Shown piece after piece: positions 35,600-48,260 of a stretch of DNA of 64,000 bases. Position 1 is the first letter of the stretch; each line of letters begins with the position of its first letter. The DNA lies in assembly GCA_037501455.1 (NCBI GenBank), contig CM074858.1:100660001-100724000 (forward strand), in the 5' to 3' direction. The position numbers were made by a program, and so were the translations under genes. The notes under the pieces were generated by a model. It searched no databases. It was given only the letters and a program-made list of their open reading frames with translations, and was not told the origin of the DNA. Origin of the DNA: Lantana camara. Its lineage: Eukaryota > Streptophyta > Magnoliopsida > Lamiales > Verbenaceae.

Positions 35600-35846
35600 A
35601 AGGGTAAGGAGGTCGAACATTGTTTGCTGCTACAGTTCTTACAAGAGAATGTGGACGTGTTCGCGTGGAGCACTGTCGATCTGGAAGGGGTCGACCCAAG
35701 CGTGATCATGCACCATCTAAATGTCGATCCCATCTTCAAGCCGATAAAGCAAAAATTGAGAAACCAGAGTGTAACCCGGAATGAGATCATCGAGTAGGAG
35801 GTTAATAAGTTGCTCGAAGCAGGATATATTACTCCCGAGAAATAAG
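35600..35846 (+). pseudogene. O1 reverse transcriptase N-terminal stub
   Basis: Reading VIMHHLNVDPIFKPIKQKLR, then NEIIE-stop-EVNKLLEAGYITPEK-stop, this matches the start of the Tat-lineage RT just before its first finger motifs. The element then passes almost directly into the 3' LTR, so the RT palm, RNase H and integrase are deleted. Confidence 0.78.
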
Positions 35847-35933
35847 TATGGCGGTTGGCGCGTGTACGGACGCATCATCCTCAGCCAAAGGTTGGCAGCC
35901 ACGTCACACGCACCTGCCAACCTGGGGGGCTAA

Positions 35934-36639
35934 TGATGCGGCACTTTCCGAGAGCACCATGTGTCGCCACATGGCTTAATAACTAAGGAGTGACACGTAA
36001 GCAAACGTGCTCCACGTGGAGTGCCATGTCATCCCGATACCCCACCTTAGGGGTCGGTTGATCTAACTCGATCACCCATATCCTAGCTAGTCGATGAGCA
36101 CCCTAGAATGCCAAATCGACCCGAACATGCACTTGAGCTCTACCCTCTATCATAATGGGACATCCGACCTCAAGTGCACCTCGATCACCTAACCCATCGA
36201 CCATTCGAACAGGCAGAAGGCACGGAAAGGGGCTCGAAAACTCTTGAAAGGTACAAGGGAACCAAGCCTGACATAAAGGTGTCGTACAGTACCTTTTGTC
36301 TCCTAACAAACTGGCCAGAGCATTAAATGCACCTCCAGTGCGTGAACAGGTGTCACACACGTTCCTTGGGCCTATAAATATCCATAGCATTTATGGCATT
36401 GGTAAGCAACTTCATTGTTCATTCGATCGTCTTTACTTCCTCCTCATATCTGAGCAAGTACCTGACTTGAGTGTTGGAGTGTCAAATTTGGGATAAACCC
36501 CCATTCCCCAGTTTGACCCTTAGCTCACGTCTGCTGATTCTTTACAAATCTGCTCGAGAGCCCTCCCTTCTTACAAATTCTAAGTGATTCGAGCTCCCGA
36601 AATCGGCCGCAACCACTCGACCGATTTCGAGCACGATCA
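35934..36639 (+). mobile_element. O1 3' LTR
   Basis: 706 bp, starting TGATGCGGCACTTTCCGAG after a CCTGGGGGGC purine tract and ending GAGCACGATCA. It is collinear with 8396-9108; the 5' copy has an extra GAGCCGTACA-type segment that this copy lacks near 36208. It is followed by GGATG, the likely mutated target duplication. Confidence 0.9.
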
Positions 36640-36670
36640 GGATGCAAAAAATATTTTACCCTATATATAG
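36640..36670. mobile_element. Right end of MITE split by O1
   Basis: GCAAAAAATATTTTACCC and TATATATAG are complementary to the left MITE end at about 8112-8145 (TATATATAGGGGTTAAAC). This completes the inverted repeat begun at 8112. Confidence 0.7.
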
Positions 36671-37879
36671 TTCTTTCGAAAAATATATTTTTAGCATTTT
36701 TTGAGAAATATATTTTCGATACATATCCTGTTAGTCTTACTCTTTATAAAAGAAAATTATGAAGAATTTTATAAAAACCAGGTTTTGCTTAAAATATAGT
36801 TTTCCAACCAAAATCTTATTATAAATATATTAAACTACACCAATAAATCAAAACATACCAGCGACTGTAAACGATGAAATTGTAAGCTAATATGACCGAC
36901 TTAGCTTCCAAGGCCTTCGTTCCTGCTTGGAATTAGCTTGAGATAGGAGAATATTATCCTGAACATTCAAAATCTTGTTTATAAACCATGAGATGTTAAA
37001 ATTAAACATGTTTTAAAACATTTCCATTGTTGCGCAATCGTGTAGCGAAAATGAGTCATAATCTTATTTGTAATTACATTTGTTGGGTTTTTCTCCTGAA
37101 TATGTGGAGTCTTTAATTTTTGCTCTGAGACCTGTAGTAGTGATTAGGTGCTTTTTAGTCTGTTATTTTACTAAAAGAAATCCTAAAATACAAGTAATAA
37201 TATGCAACTGAAAGATATAGACACCCGTATAGGGACTGTGTCGGACATTTTCATGCAAAAAATAACTTTAAAAAAAATTTATATCATGATATCTATATCG
37301 TTGGGGCAACAATATAAATATCTCTCTCTATATATATATCAAAATTTAGGAGAAAAGGTGTATTCCGTATCCTTTTCTTTGAATTCGATCCTTATTTTAT
37401 ATCGTATTCGTATCATTACATCATCACGATAAACATGTTAATTATATGGGAACATGGGAATGAAGAATTAGTTCCCCTCTCTCAATCTGAAAGTTGAAGT
37501 GGGGCGTGATTATGATGATGATCGTGCGGTCCATGGTGGGCGTTTGATATTTTCACTTCTCCTCGGCTGCACCGACGCCTATGTTATACTTCATAGTTCA
37601 TACTATACTGTCACTCCAGCAGTCCAGCTGCTATTACACGTTATTACATCAATGCCCTCATATCACCATCATTATTTTCAACTTCGGTGGCCTATCATAT
37701 GTATTTTAATGAATATGATAACATTTACCTTTTCTATAAAATTCATCATGTAACAGGTGTTCGATATAATCATATAAATATATATACGAAATGATATATA
37801 TTGTATAAAAGAAAAGGTATCATGAAAGTATTTTTACATCATAGGTTGTATGATTATTTTAAGAAAAATTTACATATAA

Positions 37880-38285
37880 TGCATTAAGGTTTAATTATAA
37901 TGTAATTCATTTAAATTGAAAAATTATTTTTTAATTTATAATTTTTAAAAATCATTTGTGGTCTCTAACGTCTTCTAGAGTTTCGTTGTGTCATTCCAAA
38001 AACACCTATAAATTTTTTAATTAATTTGTGACTTAAAGAACTGTGTTGTTAAATTTATAATTTATATGAATTGTTTTGATAATATTTATAAACTTAGGGA
38101 TGCTTTTATAATTTTGGTCATATTCAATGTAACACTCATATAAGTTGTTAGGGGCATAAATGTATCTTTATAAATTTCGTTAGGAACTTCAAACCAAACA
38201 AGATTTATAGAGATTAAAATGTAATTTTTTTATTTAGATGAACTACGTACATTGCAAATGCAGGGTAGTCGGATATAAAATTTTA
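37880..38285. repeat. MITE-like repeat, copy 1
   Basis: This AT-rich segment (TAATTATAATGTAATTCATT ... TTGTTAGGGGCATAAATG ... GCAGGGTAGTCGGATATAAA) is matched in reverse complement by 41775-42140 (CTGACTACCCAGTATTTAGA ... TTATGCCCCTAACGG). The two copies are therefore in opposite orientation, about 4 kb apart. Confidence 0.65.
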
Positions 38286-38397
38286 TAATTTTCTTTTTTT
38301 GTGCTATTATTATAATTTTATGAAAATGTTTATAGAGTGTTTCAATCATTTCGGTCCTGAATTATGCCAAAAAAAAAGAATTTATAGTTTAAATTGA

Positions 38398-38805
38398 TTA
38401 TTACAGTATTTAAATTTGAATTTGTACAAATATCGGCATTAATATTTGGATAGTAAATCTTTTTCAAAGAAATTCCGTGCACATTATTTTATAAATCCTA
38501 TTTTATTTAATGGCATTTAAATTATAATAACATAATATATATGATTGAATAATTGAAACATATTTGAAATCGACGTCGCCCCATCCTCTTAATTTATCAT
38601 AATTTAACAGCTTTGTTTCACCGACTTGTTTAAATCCTTCCTAACTTCTTTTATGAATGATGTGAGACATTACAACTTATTTCACAATTTTTTTTATTGG
38701 TAAATGAAATATGGTACCAAAACAAAATTCTGCAACTTTTAAATTTTAGACATATTATTTCAATTTGAGAATCTAATATTAGTTACTATATTTGACTAAC
38801 TTATA
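38398..38805 (+). repeat. Local duplication, copy 1
   Basis: The order of shared blocks is GTATTTAAATTTGAATT, GGATAGTAAATCTTT, CAAAGAAATTC, AACTTGTTTAAATCCTTCCT, ATGGTACCAAAACAAAATT and TATTTCAATTTGAGAATCTA. All recur in the same order at 39731-40100. Confidence 0.85.
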
Positions 38806-39730
38806 ATAGTGAATGGCCCATCCTCATAAGTCATAACAATAAATCTTTAGGATTTAATATTCTTTATATATCGTTCAACCCAAAACCTTAAGAGTAATAT
38901 CTCTTTTCTCAAGTCTTATTGAAGTAAGCTAGGGTTTTAGAGAGATTAACCAAGAGATCAGACCAAAGGCTTAAATCGTCATATGTCAAGAGTCTTATTT
39001 ATAGAATTTTGGGATTTAGGTTCTTATTTATATAGTTTCGAGACTTAGGGTTTTACTGATTCAAGTTATCGCTTATAAAGATTGTAGTTGTTACGATCTT
39101 GCGAGAATTCCTTCCTCTCTAACTTGCTTTATCTGCTCAAACTCCCACGAACTTATCTGTTAGCCTTAGTTTAGTGATTTGAGCTTCCGGTCTTATTCAC
39201 GTGTTGGACTAAACTTTGGATTAGGTAGGTATGTTCCCAACGTATATAACAATAAAAAGATAATAAAAATTGAGGAGGTCAATTGTACCCCTCATTTGAA
39301 AGTGGCTCCACCACTGAAATGTGCTGATATTATATATCAATTCGAAACTGTCGACGTAAGGAACACAATATTGGTTTCTAAATTAAAATTCGACAATCGA
39401 ATGAAGGAAGAATCATCGATCAAAGATGACAAACAATCGGCAAAGCTTCGTAGGCGAATTCCGACGACTTCTCTGGTGGCCAATTTGGTCGAATGAGGTA
39501 TGAATTTTGTTCAATTTGAAGAGAGGAACACGGTAATAGTGGTTTTGATTATTAGGTCACCGTGACGGAAGAGAAATCGACGGTCAAAATTAATTTTGAA
39601 CAAGATATTTCTGAAATATTTTGCCAAAGTATATAGTATAAAAGGAGGTTAAATATAACAATTTTTAAAGATGGAGGGAAAATGGCACTGATTAACCCTA
39701 CTTTCTTATTTGAGATGTTTATATCAGCTT

Positions 39731-40625
39731 GACAATATTTAAATTTGAATTGCACGCAAATCAATATTGATATTTCGATAGTAAATCTTTATCAAAGAAA
39801 TTCTGCGCGCATTATTTTATAATGACATTTAGCACAATTAATATGCTTGAATAATTAAAACATGTTTGAAATCAACATCGCCCCATTTTGTTATCATAAT
39901 TTAAGAGTTTTGTTTCACCAACTTGTTTAAATCCTTCCTAACTTCTTTTATTAATGATGTTAGACGTTACAACTTATGTCACGATTTTTTTATAGGTAAA
40001 TCATATATGGTACCAAAACAAAATTTTGCAATTTTTTAATTTTCTCCTGGTTTTTTATTTTTTTTTTAATTTTAGACATACTATTTCAATTTGAGAATCT
40101 AATGACATGATTGGTATGCATGAATGGAATGAACCACGAAATGAATGAACTTTGCAATGGAATAAATAAAGGAATTGAAAGAGTTTATTATACGTGCCAA
40201 GTAACAAATCTAGACTGAAACAAAAAATTTTAAACTTGTTTCATTAATATTATTCAATAATAATAATAAAGTATATTGAATATAATTTATTACAATTTTA
40301 AGGTGATCATTAGTATTTAATTTTTATTTATGTAAATAATAAATATAATATGTATTTAACAAATATGTGGCGATTATATAAAAATAACAATAAATTTTGA
40401 ACTTTGGGAATGACTAATACCATGAGGCACCAAAGGAATATGTAATCTCATACTTGTAGGAATAACCAATAAGCATTACCGTGGGAATGAGCATTCCTAA
40501 TCATGTTTTGTACCAATCAAGGGTTTGGGAATGGATGCGGTAATGTCCATTCCACTCCCACCCCATTCCATCATACCGTAATATTAGTTATGATATTTGA
40601 TTAATTTATAAGAGTAATTTATCTT
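39731..40625 (+). repeat. Local duplication, copy 2, interrupted
   Basis: Direct repeat of 38398-38805 at roughly 80-85% identity by eye. It is split after GAGAATCTAA by the MITE at 40103-40578 and resumes TATTAGTTATGATATTTGA. Confidence 0.85.
40103..40578. mobile_element. PIF/Harbinger-like MITE
   Basis: A 476-bp insert is flanked by TAA (40100-40102 and 40579-40581), with the empty site preserved in duplication copy 1 (CTAATATTAG). The ends are similar when inverted (GGTATGCATGAATGGAATG against GGTATGATGGAATGGGGTG). A TAA/TTA duplication is the mark of the PIF/Harbinger superfamily. No coding capacity is present. Confidence 0.75.
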
Positions 40626-41774
40626 TTCCAATAAATTTTTAGAATGCATCGCAGACCCTATTACAAGTTCTATCGATCTAAGTAGGTTAACACTTGAAAA
40701 TTCATGTATATTCGTCGTGGAGGTCTCACACCATTTCGAGGGTGCGCTCGACTATTTTATATTGATCGGAAAAAAATTGTTGGCCGACTTATAAGAATAG
40801 AGTAGACCATCGTTATAAATTATGATTGGAATTTAGAAGACCGTTGTTGAAAAAAAAAAGTATTTAATTGGTGTCAACCATATCAACAAAGCCAAGACTA
40901 TATTCTCAAACTTTGGTATTATTAGAAATTTTCAATCATATTCTTATATAAAATTCAATATTCTTTGTAATGCAATGAAAGATGATTGATGGTATGGCCA
41001 ATTGGCAACCAAAAATCATGCTTTAATAGAGCTTTCAGCCCTTCTCCAAAATTTGCAAATTTAAAGCCGTCTCTCCATTATAAAGTCATCCACATTTAAA
41101 TATGGACCTAACGTTTAACAACAAATGTACACATATACATCTAATTAATTGCTTATAATTGCTCATATATATATATACATACATATATGTATTCACTTAT
41201 ACAACAAATAACATAATTTATAAGATATTAAAAATAACAAAAGATTAACAAAAGAAAATGTGGTAAACTAACTCCTCCTTAATAGAGATTTGAAATGAAC
41301 TACTTTTGACCAAGAGGACTAAGTCTTACTAGCAAGGTGCATTAGGTTGGTCACACTTATCATAATTTTATCACATCAAATTTATATATAATTAGGAAAA
41401 TTCTTGCAAAAAATGTTGACAATAATGTGGTGAAGTGCTATTTAAGAAAATATTCAATTAAAGTGTCACATATATCATGAATATAATTATGGAACTTTAA
41501 GTGAATATGTTTAATAATACGCAAAAAGAATATATACTTTAATGGAATATAAATTTACATATATATATATATATATATTAATTTTATAACTCATTTATAT
41601 GAATTGAATTGAATTGAATCGACCTATTAAAAAGTAAAACTCTCGTTACTAATAGTTGTTACGTAGTCAAAAACTTGAATATATATATACACTAACATAT
41701 TTTCCTAATTCTAACGATAACTTAGGAAGAAAGATGATATAGTAAATATAAAAAAGATAAAAATTAGAGTCATT

Positions 41775-42140
41775 TATATCTGACTACCCAGTATTTAGAC
41801 CTAATTACAACACAATCTATTATTATCGAAAAATAGTATTTTAATCCCTATAAACCTTGTTTGATTTGAGGCCCCTTAATGATATTTGTAAAAGTACACT
41901 TATGCCCCTAACGGTTTTATGAGTATTAAATTAAATATATGATCAAAATTACAAAATCATCCTTAAAGTTTATAAATAAAAACAAAATGATCCCTACAAA
42001 ATATGAATTTGACAACAAATTATGGGTATTTTCGGAATGACATAACAGGACCCTATGAACCACAAACGGAACTCAAAATTAGGGACTAAAATAATAATTT
42101 CTTGATAATGATAGACTAAGTTGTAATTAGTTTAAAAAGT
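41775..42140. repeat. MITE-like repeat, copy 2
   Basis: Reverse-complement partner of 37880-38285. It lies about 500 bp upstream of the PMT transcription start region. Confidence 0.65.
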
Positions 42141-42300
42141 ATTTTGATTCTTTCTGTACCAAATTGATCACAAAAAGATAGATCCGGGGCAAAACGGTCA
42201 TTTCACATTGTCCACACTTCATCCAGCTCCTCCACACTGACTTTTAACCCCTGTCATTAATTGTTGGATTTATTTAATGCTGCAAAAACCCAGTCGGTGC

Positions 42301-42327
42301 CATCTCTCTCTCTCTCTCTCACACATC
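42301..42327 (+). promoter_or_regulatory. CT-rich tract upstream of PMT gene
   Basis: (CT)n tract CATCTCTCTCTCTCTCTCTC followed by ACAC, about 350 bp before the TATA box. Such pyrimidine tracts are common in plant promoters and leaders; an effect here is inference. Confidence 0.4.
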
Positions 42328-42647
42328 CGCACCCACTACCGTGTGAGAATTTCACGGCATTCTTGTGGGTTTCCTCGTTCTCTCCTTCACCATTTTCCCA
42401 AACCCAAATCCAAAAAGTTTATCTGCTGTAACAAATCCTGATTTTCCACGCAAAACCATTATAAAAAGGAAGCTTTTTTTTTTCAATGAAAACAGAGTAC
42501 TGTGGAGTGTGTACTGCGATCCCATCTCTCTCGTCACCGTCTGCAATCATTAAAATACTCAACGGCAATACGCGAAATAGTTTAGAAAAAAATTAACAAA
42601 AAACCCATAAAGAAAGTTGGATCTTTCCTTTGCTGTATCCCCACGCG

Positions 42648-42658
42648 TATATATATAG
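42648..42658 (+). promoter_or_regulatory. PMT gene TATA box
   Basis: TATATATATAG follows CCCCACGCG. The predicted start is near 42680, giving a leader that is split by the intron at 42800-43403. Confidence 0.6.
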
Positions 42659-42799
42659 AGCGATATCCTCGTCTCACTCCAAGAGCCCATACATACTGAG
42701 CACCGACGTTTTACGCTGAAAAATGAGCCTATGAGCTGAACTGCTGGTGCTTGCGTCTGTCTGTCCCAGATCTGGATTGAGGAGATAGGGAATTTTGAG

Positions 42800-43403
42800 G
42801 TACGTGGATGGCCCAGCTGATTCTTTCGAGTGTTTTTGTCTTGTGATCGTAATGCCTGTTTAGGGAATCTCGTGAAGTTCTTGTTGTTTGGGTTTTGTGG
42901 TTTGTGATTGGATCTTGTTCTTTGATTTGTGTTTCTGGGGTTTGGTTTTGTGTGGTGATGATGGTTAAGAATTGGGTTTCTTGGATTGTGGTGTGTGTGT
43001 TCAGATCTGGGCTGTTGGGATAAGATTTGTCGGGTTTAGTTGTAGTAATTATTTTGGGATGTGATAGATTACGGTGAGATGTGAATCTGATTGTTAGCAA
43101 GTTGAATCTTTTATGTATTATTGTGTTTAATTATGTTTTTGTGTGTATTTCAGTCCGATCTAGTGAATATCAGGATTTGATTTAATTAAGGAATGTTGTA
43201 GATGTTGAATTGCTGTAATTAATGCTGCTGTTTAAGTTTACTTTTATGATATCATTTTCATGTTTAAGTTTACTTTTATGATATCATTTTCAGCTTTAGA
43301 GCATTTATACGATTTCTGGTTTGAGTTCTTTTAATTTTCAACTACTGAGTTTGATTTCTTTCTTTTCATTTGTATTGAATCTTATTATCTGCTTGTTTTG
43401 AAG
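42800..43403 (+). other. PMT gene 5' UTR intron
   Basis: Donor TTTTGAG|GTACGT at 42800 and acceptor TTTTGAAG|GTGGAA at 43403/43404 enclose 604 bp of T-rich, ATG-containing sequence that is unlike a leader. The remaining leader exon (43404-43455) is purine-rich and leads straight to the start codon. First introns in the 5' UTR often raise expression in plants. Confidence 0.7.
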
Positions 43404-43455
43404 GTGGAAAAAGAAAAATTCTCAAGAAACGATTGAGAAACACACAAGTTGAAGC

Positions 43456-46400
43456 ATGGCTTCAGGAAAATACTCTAGAGTGGACGGCCGGAAATCGTCG
43501 GGCTATTGTTCGACGGTCACGGTTGTGGTATTCATAGCCCTTTGTCTAGTTGGAGTATGGATGATGACATCATCATCTGTAGTTCCTGGCCGGACATCAG
43601 ATGCTTCACAAGAGAGCAAGAATGAGGTGAAAACCTCAAGCAATGCTGAAATCAAGAACGATGTTGCCAGTGAAAACGAGGAAAGTAACGATAACAATAA
43701 TAATTCAGGTGAAGATAATAATACGAATGGGGAAAACAAACAGAAGCAGTTCGAGGATAATCCTGGCGATTTGCCTGAGGATGCAACAAAAGGGGACAGT
43801 AATGTAAATTCAAATCAGGTGGAGAAGAAGGAGCCTTCCGAGGAGACGGAAACAAATACAGAGGAAAAGTCAGAAAAGAAAGATGAGGGAGAAGAAAAGA
43901 AGGAAGAGGGAACAAAAGATGAGTCGGAAAATGTGGAAGAAAAAAATGAGGATAAATCTGAGGAAGAAAAGAATGAAGATAAATCCGAGGAGAATAATAA
44001 ATCGGATGAAAATGAGAAAAAATCTGAAGATTTAGAGAAAACAGACGAGAAGCCGGAAGCAAAGAAAGACGAGAGCTCAGATGAAGAGAAGAAAGACAAA
44101 TCTGGTGAAGTTTTCCCGTCTGGTGCCCAATCAGAGCTTTCAAATGAAGTACAAACGGAAAATGGATCGTTTAAAACTCAGGCAACGGAGTCAAAGAACG
44201 AGAAAGAAGCCCAGAAAGAATCTTCTCCCTCAGAGAATCAAAGTGCTTACACTTGGAAAGTTTGCAAGACCACGGCAGGCCCTGATTACATTCCTTGCCT
44301 TGATAACTTGGGGGCAATAAAGAAGCTTCCCTCAACTAAGCATTATGAACATAGGGAAAGGCATTGTCCGGATAATCCACCTACTTGTCTTGTTCCCCTT
44401 CCAGAAGGTTATCAACCCTCAATCCAGTGGCCCACGAGCCGTGAGAAGGTAGATGCTATTGCCTTAAACAAGATTGTGTATTTATCTTTTTTTTTCTATA
44501 TATATATTTTGTTTTAGATGTCTTGATTCTTGATAGGGCTGTATGTGTTTTTACAGATTTGGTACCATAATGTTCCACACACTAAGCTTGCGGAAGTTAA
44601 GGGACACCAGAATTGGGTTAAGATCAGTGGCGAATACCTCACCTTCCCTGGTGGTGGGACTCAGTTTAAGCACGGCGCTCTTCACTACATTGACTTCATT
44701 CAACAGGTGAGATGGTTATGTATATGATCACAGTAATTTGGTTCTTGGATATTAGGGAGAGAAAAGAAAAGAAAATGATGCAGAATGTATGGGTGGCCTT
44801 GGGTTGCTAAAGAAAATCGGTTGGAAAGGAAAACCTTTCCGTGAAGATATGATATGAAGAATGACTATCCCCCTTTTCCTTGCTAAATGTTGAGAAAAAG
44901 GGAGAAAAAAAAAAAGATTCAAATTACATTTTCACTACTCAGTTTTGTTGTAATCCATCACTCATCACCTCCTATATATCTTTTTCTTTATCTAATTCAT
45001 AAATCTAAGTAATTCCTATTATATATAATATTTCACATCGTCTCGATATACATGAATAATTTTCTTCATCATCTTCTAATCAACCAAACAAGCTGTGGTT
45101 TTAGTTTTCTATCTTTTTCTTACTGTTTTCTTTCATTAATGAAATCCCAAGATCCATAGTGGTAATGTCATTGAAAGAGGCGAGTTGCTAAGTTTCGAGA
45201 ATTAACTTGCTTTGAATTGTTATTTGTTTTATTAACTTGTTTTGAATTGTTATTTATTTTATTTGTTTTATTTTTTGTAGTCTGTGCCTGACATTGCGTG
45301 GGGCAAACGCACACGAGTTGTTCTTGATGTTGGATGTGGAGTTGCTAGCTTTGGTGGTTTTCTCTTTGATAGGGATACATTGACAATGTCATTGGCTCCA
45401 AAAGATGAACATGAGGCTCAGGTTCAATTTGCACTTGAAAGAGGTATCCCAGCTATATCTGCTGTCATGGGTACAAAGAGACTTCCCTATCCTGGGAGAG
45501 TTTTTGATATAGTCCACTGTGCTCGTTGTCGTGTGCCCTGGCATATTGAAGGTACTTTGGTTTCAATGATATTCATCCTTTAGTTACAGACAGACAGACA
45601 GTCAGACATACACACACACATATATCGGAATTGAGTTATTTAATATGTGTGCAGAATAAAATGAGATGTAATTTAATTATCTAATCACAGGTTAAAAATA
45701 TTACACATATACACACAAATCCTCTATCTCTCACAGACAAATAAAACCTATAATGTAATTTGATTGGTCCTAATCATGATGATACAATGATTAGGTGGCA
45801 AACTTCTCTTGGAGCTGAACCGTTTGCTACGACCTGGTGGTTTCTTTGTTTGGTCTGCTACTCCCATTTACCAGAAACTTGCTGAAGATGTCGAGATTTG
45901 GGAAGGTACTAATTCCGATCCATTTCTCATGAGAATCCTGAATTGCTAATAAGCTTCTTTGATTTTAACTGAAAAGTTGTGTGTATTTTCGTGGCAATTT
46001 TGTAACAGCCATGAAGAAATTAACCGAAGCAATGTGCTGGGAAGTTGTTTCAATTACCAAAGACAGAGTAAATGGGGTAGGAATTGCTGTTTATCGCAAG
46101 CCTATGACGAATGAGTGCTATGAACAAAGGTCAAAGAATGAGCCTCCGCTATGCCAAGAATCTGACGATCCAAATGCTGCCTGGTATGATTTATTTATAA
46201 GCTTATAACTAGAAAGGTTTTAAACTGTCATGTTTAAAATGTTTGTATAAAATGAGATCATATAGCCTTGTAAGATGTTACGGATGAAATATTTTAGTTA
46301 ATTAGGCCAAAATAAAGGAATTTGTGAAGAATTGATTAGGCATTCGATACTTATAATGTACGCTCCTGACAGTTTATTTTGGGAGGTAAAGCTCTTTACT

Positions 46401-47782
46401 TAAAAATATTTGAAATGTCTTAATAGCTGTTAAACATTTTTTGAGATGTTTTTGTTAAAATATGTTACATCTTTTTTATACTTGAGTAGGATTGTATCAT
46501 ACATGGGATTCTTTATTTTATTCTTTCTAAATCTATGCTAGAATTTCGTTCTGATACTATGATACCATGTTGAGATGAACTGTATTAATTGTATATTATT
46601 CACAATGAAAAAGAAGTACCAAATCCTAATATATATATAGAGATTATTGAGAAGCAAGATTTGGAAAATACTCTATCTAATATGTAATTGAGACATAAAA
46701 TATTTTCTAAATAGTTTTGAAGTGCTTAGAGGCTCTCCCAAAACCCTCTTAGCGGCATACACTAGATTTCATTTTTTTAATATCCTTTTAATTTTGATCA
46801 GGAATGTGCCTTTACAAGCATGCATGCACAAAATCCCTGTTGCTTCATCTGAGCGTGGGGCCCAATGGCCTGAACAGTGGCCAGCGAGGGTGGAGAAGAC
46901 ACCATATTGGTTATCGAGCTCTGATGTTGGGGTTTACGGTAAACCTGCTCCAGAAGATTTTGCAGAGGATTATAAACACTGGAAACGTGTCGTGAAGAAC
47001 TCATATCTGAATGGATTGGGAATAAACTGGTCTACTGTCCGGAATGTCATGGATATGCGAGCTGTCTATGGAGGGTAAAATGATCAAACCTTTTTCTTGT
47101 TATCTGGACATTGCTTACTTTTAGGTGAAATGGCAATTTTGTCTTTATAAAGTAGGCGTAGGGGTAAATTGTGTTTTTTTTTTTTGTATGAAGGGACTAT
47201 ATATTGTATATAAACAACTCCAGTTTGCTGCAAACTAATATCAATGACTCCAAATTGCAGATTGGCAGCAGCTATGAGAGAGTTGAAAAATGTGTGGGTG
47301 ATGAACGTCGTATCCATCGACGCCCCCGATACACTACCCATCATTTACGAGAGGGGGCTTTTTGGAATTTATCACGATTGGTGTGAATCGTTCAGTACTT
47401 ACCCAAGATCCTACGATCTACTCCACGCCGATCATCTTTTCTCAAAAATCAAAAAGAAGTAAGTGATCATAATAAAACTTTCCATTAATTCTTGATATTA
47501 TATTCCTCAAAACATTTTCACGCACTTGTTCTAAATGTTGTCTCATATAATAGGTGTAATCACATGGCCTTGGTTGCTGAGGTTGATCGGATTTTGAGAC
47601 CCCAAGGGAAAATCATCGTGCGGGATACAGTGGAAACCATTACTGAGCTAGAAAACATATTCAAATCTATGCAATGGGATATTAGAATGACTTACTCCAA
47701 GGATAAGGAAGGATTGTTATGTGCCCAGAAAACCATGTGGAGGCCTAAAGAGGAAGAAACTGTTACTTATGCTATTTCCTGA
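43456..47782 (+). CDS. PMT26: Probable methyltransferase PMT26-like, eight exons
   Basis: Exons join 43456-44448, 44557-44706, 45281-45551, 45795-45905, 46009-46183, 46802-47074, 47261-47458 and 47554-47782, all with GT-AG introns and consistent phases (2400 nt, 799 aa plus stop). Residues 1-19 are a short cytosolic tail, 20-37 ([18 protein letters not shown]) a membrane anchor, and about 48-262 a stem very rich in Glu, Lys, Asn and Ser. From about 264 ([20 protein letters not shown]) the conserved plant methyltransferase domain runs to the C-terminus. The SAM-binding motif [14 protein letters not shown] starts at residue 394; [31 protein letters not shown] and the second-half motifs [13 protein letters not shown] and [20 protein letters not shown] follow. 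The family is Golgi type II membrane proteins linked to pectin homogalacturonan methylation. The long acidic stem is that of the PMT24-27 subgroup; PMT26 is the closest by recall, but a paralogue is possible. Confidence 0.93.
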
Positions 47783-48260
47783 ACAAAGAACACAAAAAAG
47801 TGGTTGATTCTTGAGGCCTCCTTCCGTGCCACGGAGATTTTTAGGTAAATTTTTTAAAAGTTTTATCTGGAACTGCAATGAATGTATTTTTTTGGGTCAT
47901 GTACCATGTCTTAGCCAAATTAGTTTTTTTTTTGACAATTTTTAGTTTTAAATTCTTGTTTTTAGAGGTTTTGTTGGAGTTGTGTCAACTGTAATCATGT
48001 ATTATTAGTGGCTGTGAAGAGAGGGAAGCGAAACAGTGTCTTGGTGTAAGGGTCCATCGAATCATTACACTGCAGAAACAAGAAAACTCGTCGTTATTAT
48101 TCAAATTCTATTCTTGGATATTGTTGATTATTGCAACACTTTTAGATTGAGCGAATTGTTATAGCCGATTTGATTTTGTTGTGGGAGTTGGATTGGTTTC
48201 TTGACAGTGAACATGCTGTCTGTGTGCGTGAGAAAATAAAGTTCAACAAATTGAGATATT
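47783..48260 (+). other. PMT gene 3' UTR region
   Basis: After the TGA (47780-47782) about 450 bp of T-rich sequence runs to a polyadenylation-like AATAAA at about 48234-48239. The cleavage site is not certain. Confidence 0.5.

Larger units (their letters stand above)
8396..36639 (+). mobile_element. O1: Tat-like gypsy retrotransposon, outermost of nest
   Basis: The element has a 5' LTR at 8396-9108, a TGGCGCTGTCCGTGGGAA primer-site region, gag (9163-9476 continuing at 33149), protease, a stub of reverse transcriptase, a purine tract (CTGGGGGG) and a 3' LTR at 35934-36639. Flanking 5-mers GGGTG (8391-8395) and GGATG (36640-36644) differ by one base and look like the target duplication. RNase H, integrase and most of RT are missing, so the copy could not move by itself. 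The 23.7 kb between 9477 and 33148 is later inserted DNA. Without it O1 would be about 4.6 kb. Confidence 0.85.
36671..42300. other. AT-rich intergenic DNA
   Basis: No supported gene. A 105-codon frame at 39179-39496 lacks an early ATG and resembles nothing I know. Contents that can be described are a local duplication (38398-38805 and 39731-40625), a MITE in its second copy, and an inverted pair of repeats (37880-38285 and 41775-42140). Confidence 0.65.

Noticed and set aside
39179..39496. A 105-codon gene
   Set aside because: The frame opens with a non-ATG codon, has no recognised domain and no plausible promoter or splice context.
44449..44517. Extension of PMT exon 1 to the stop at 44517
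   Set aside because: A GTAGAT donor after REK (44448) joins in phase to [11 protein letters not shown] at 44557, which the family requires; the extension is intron.
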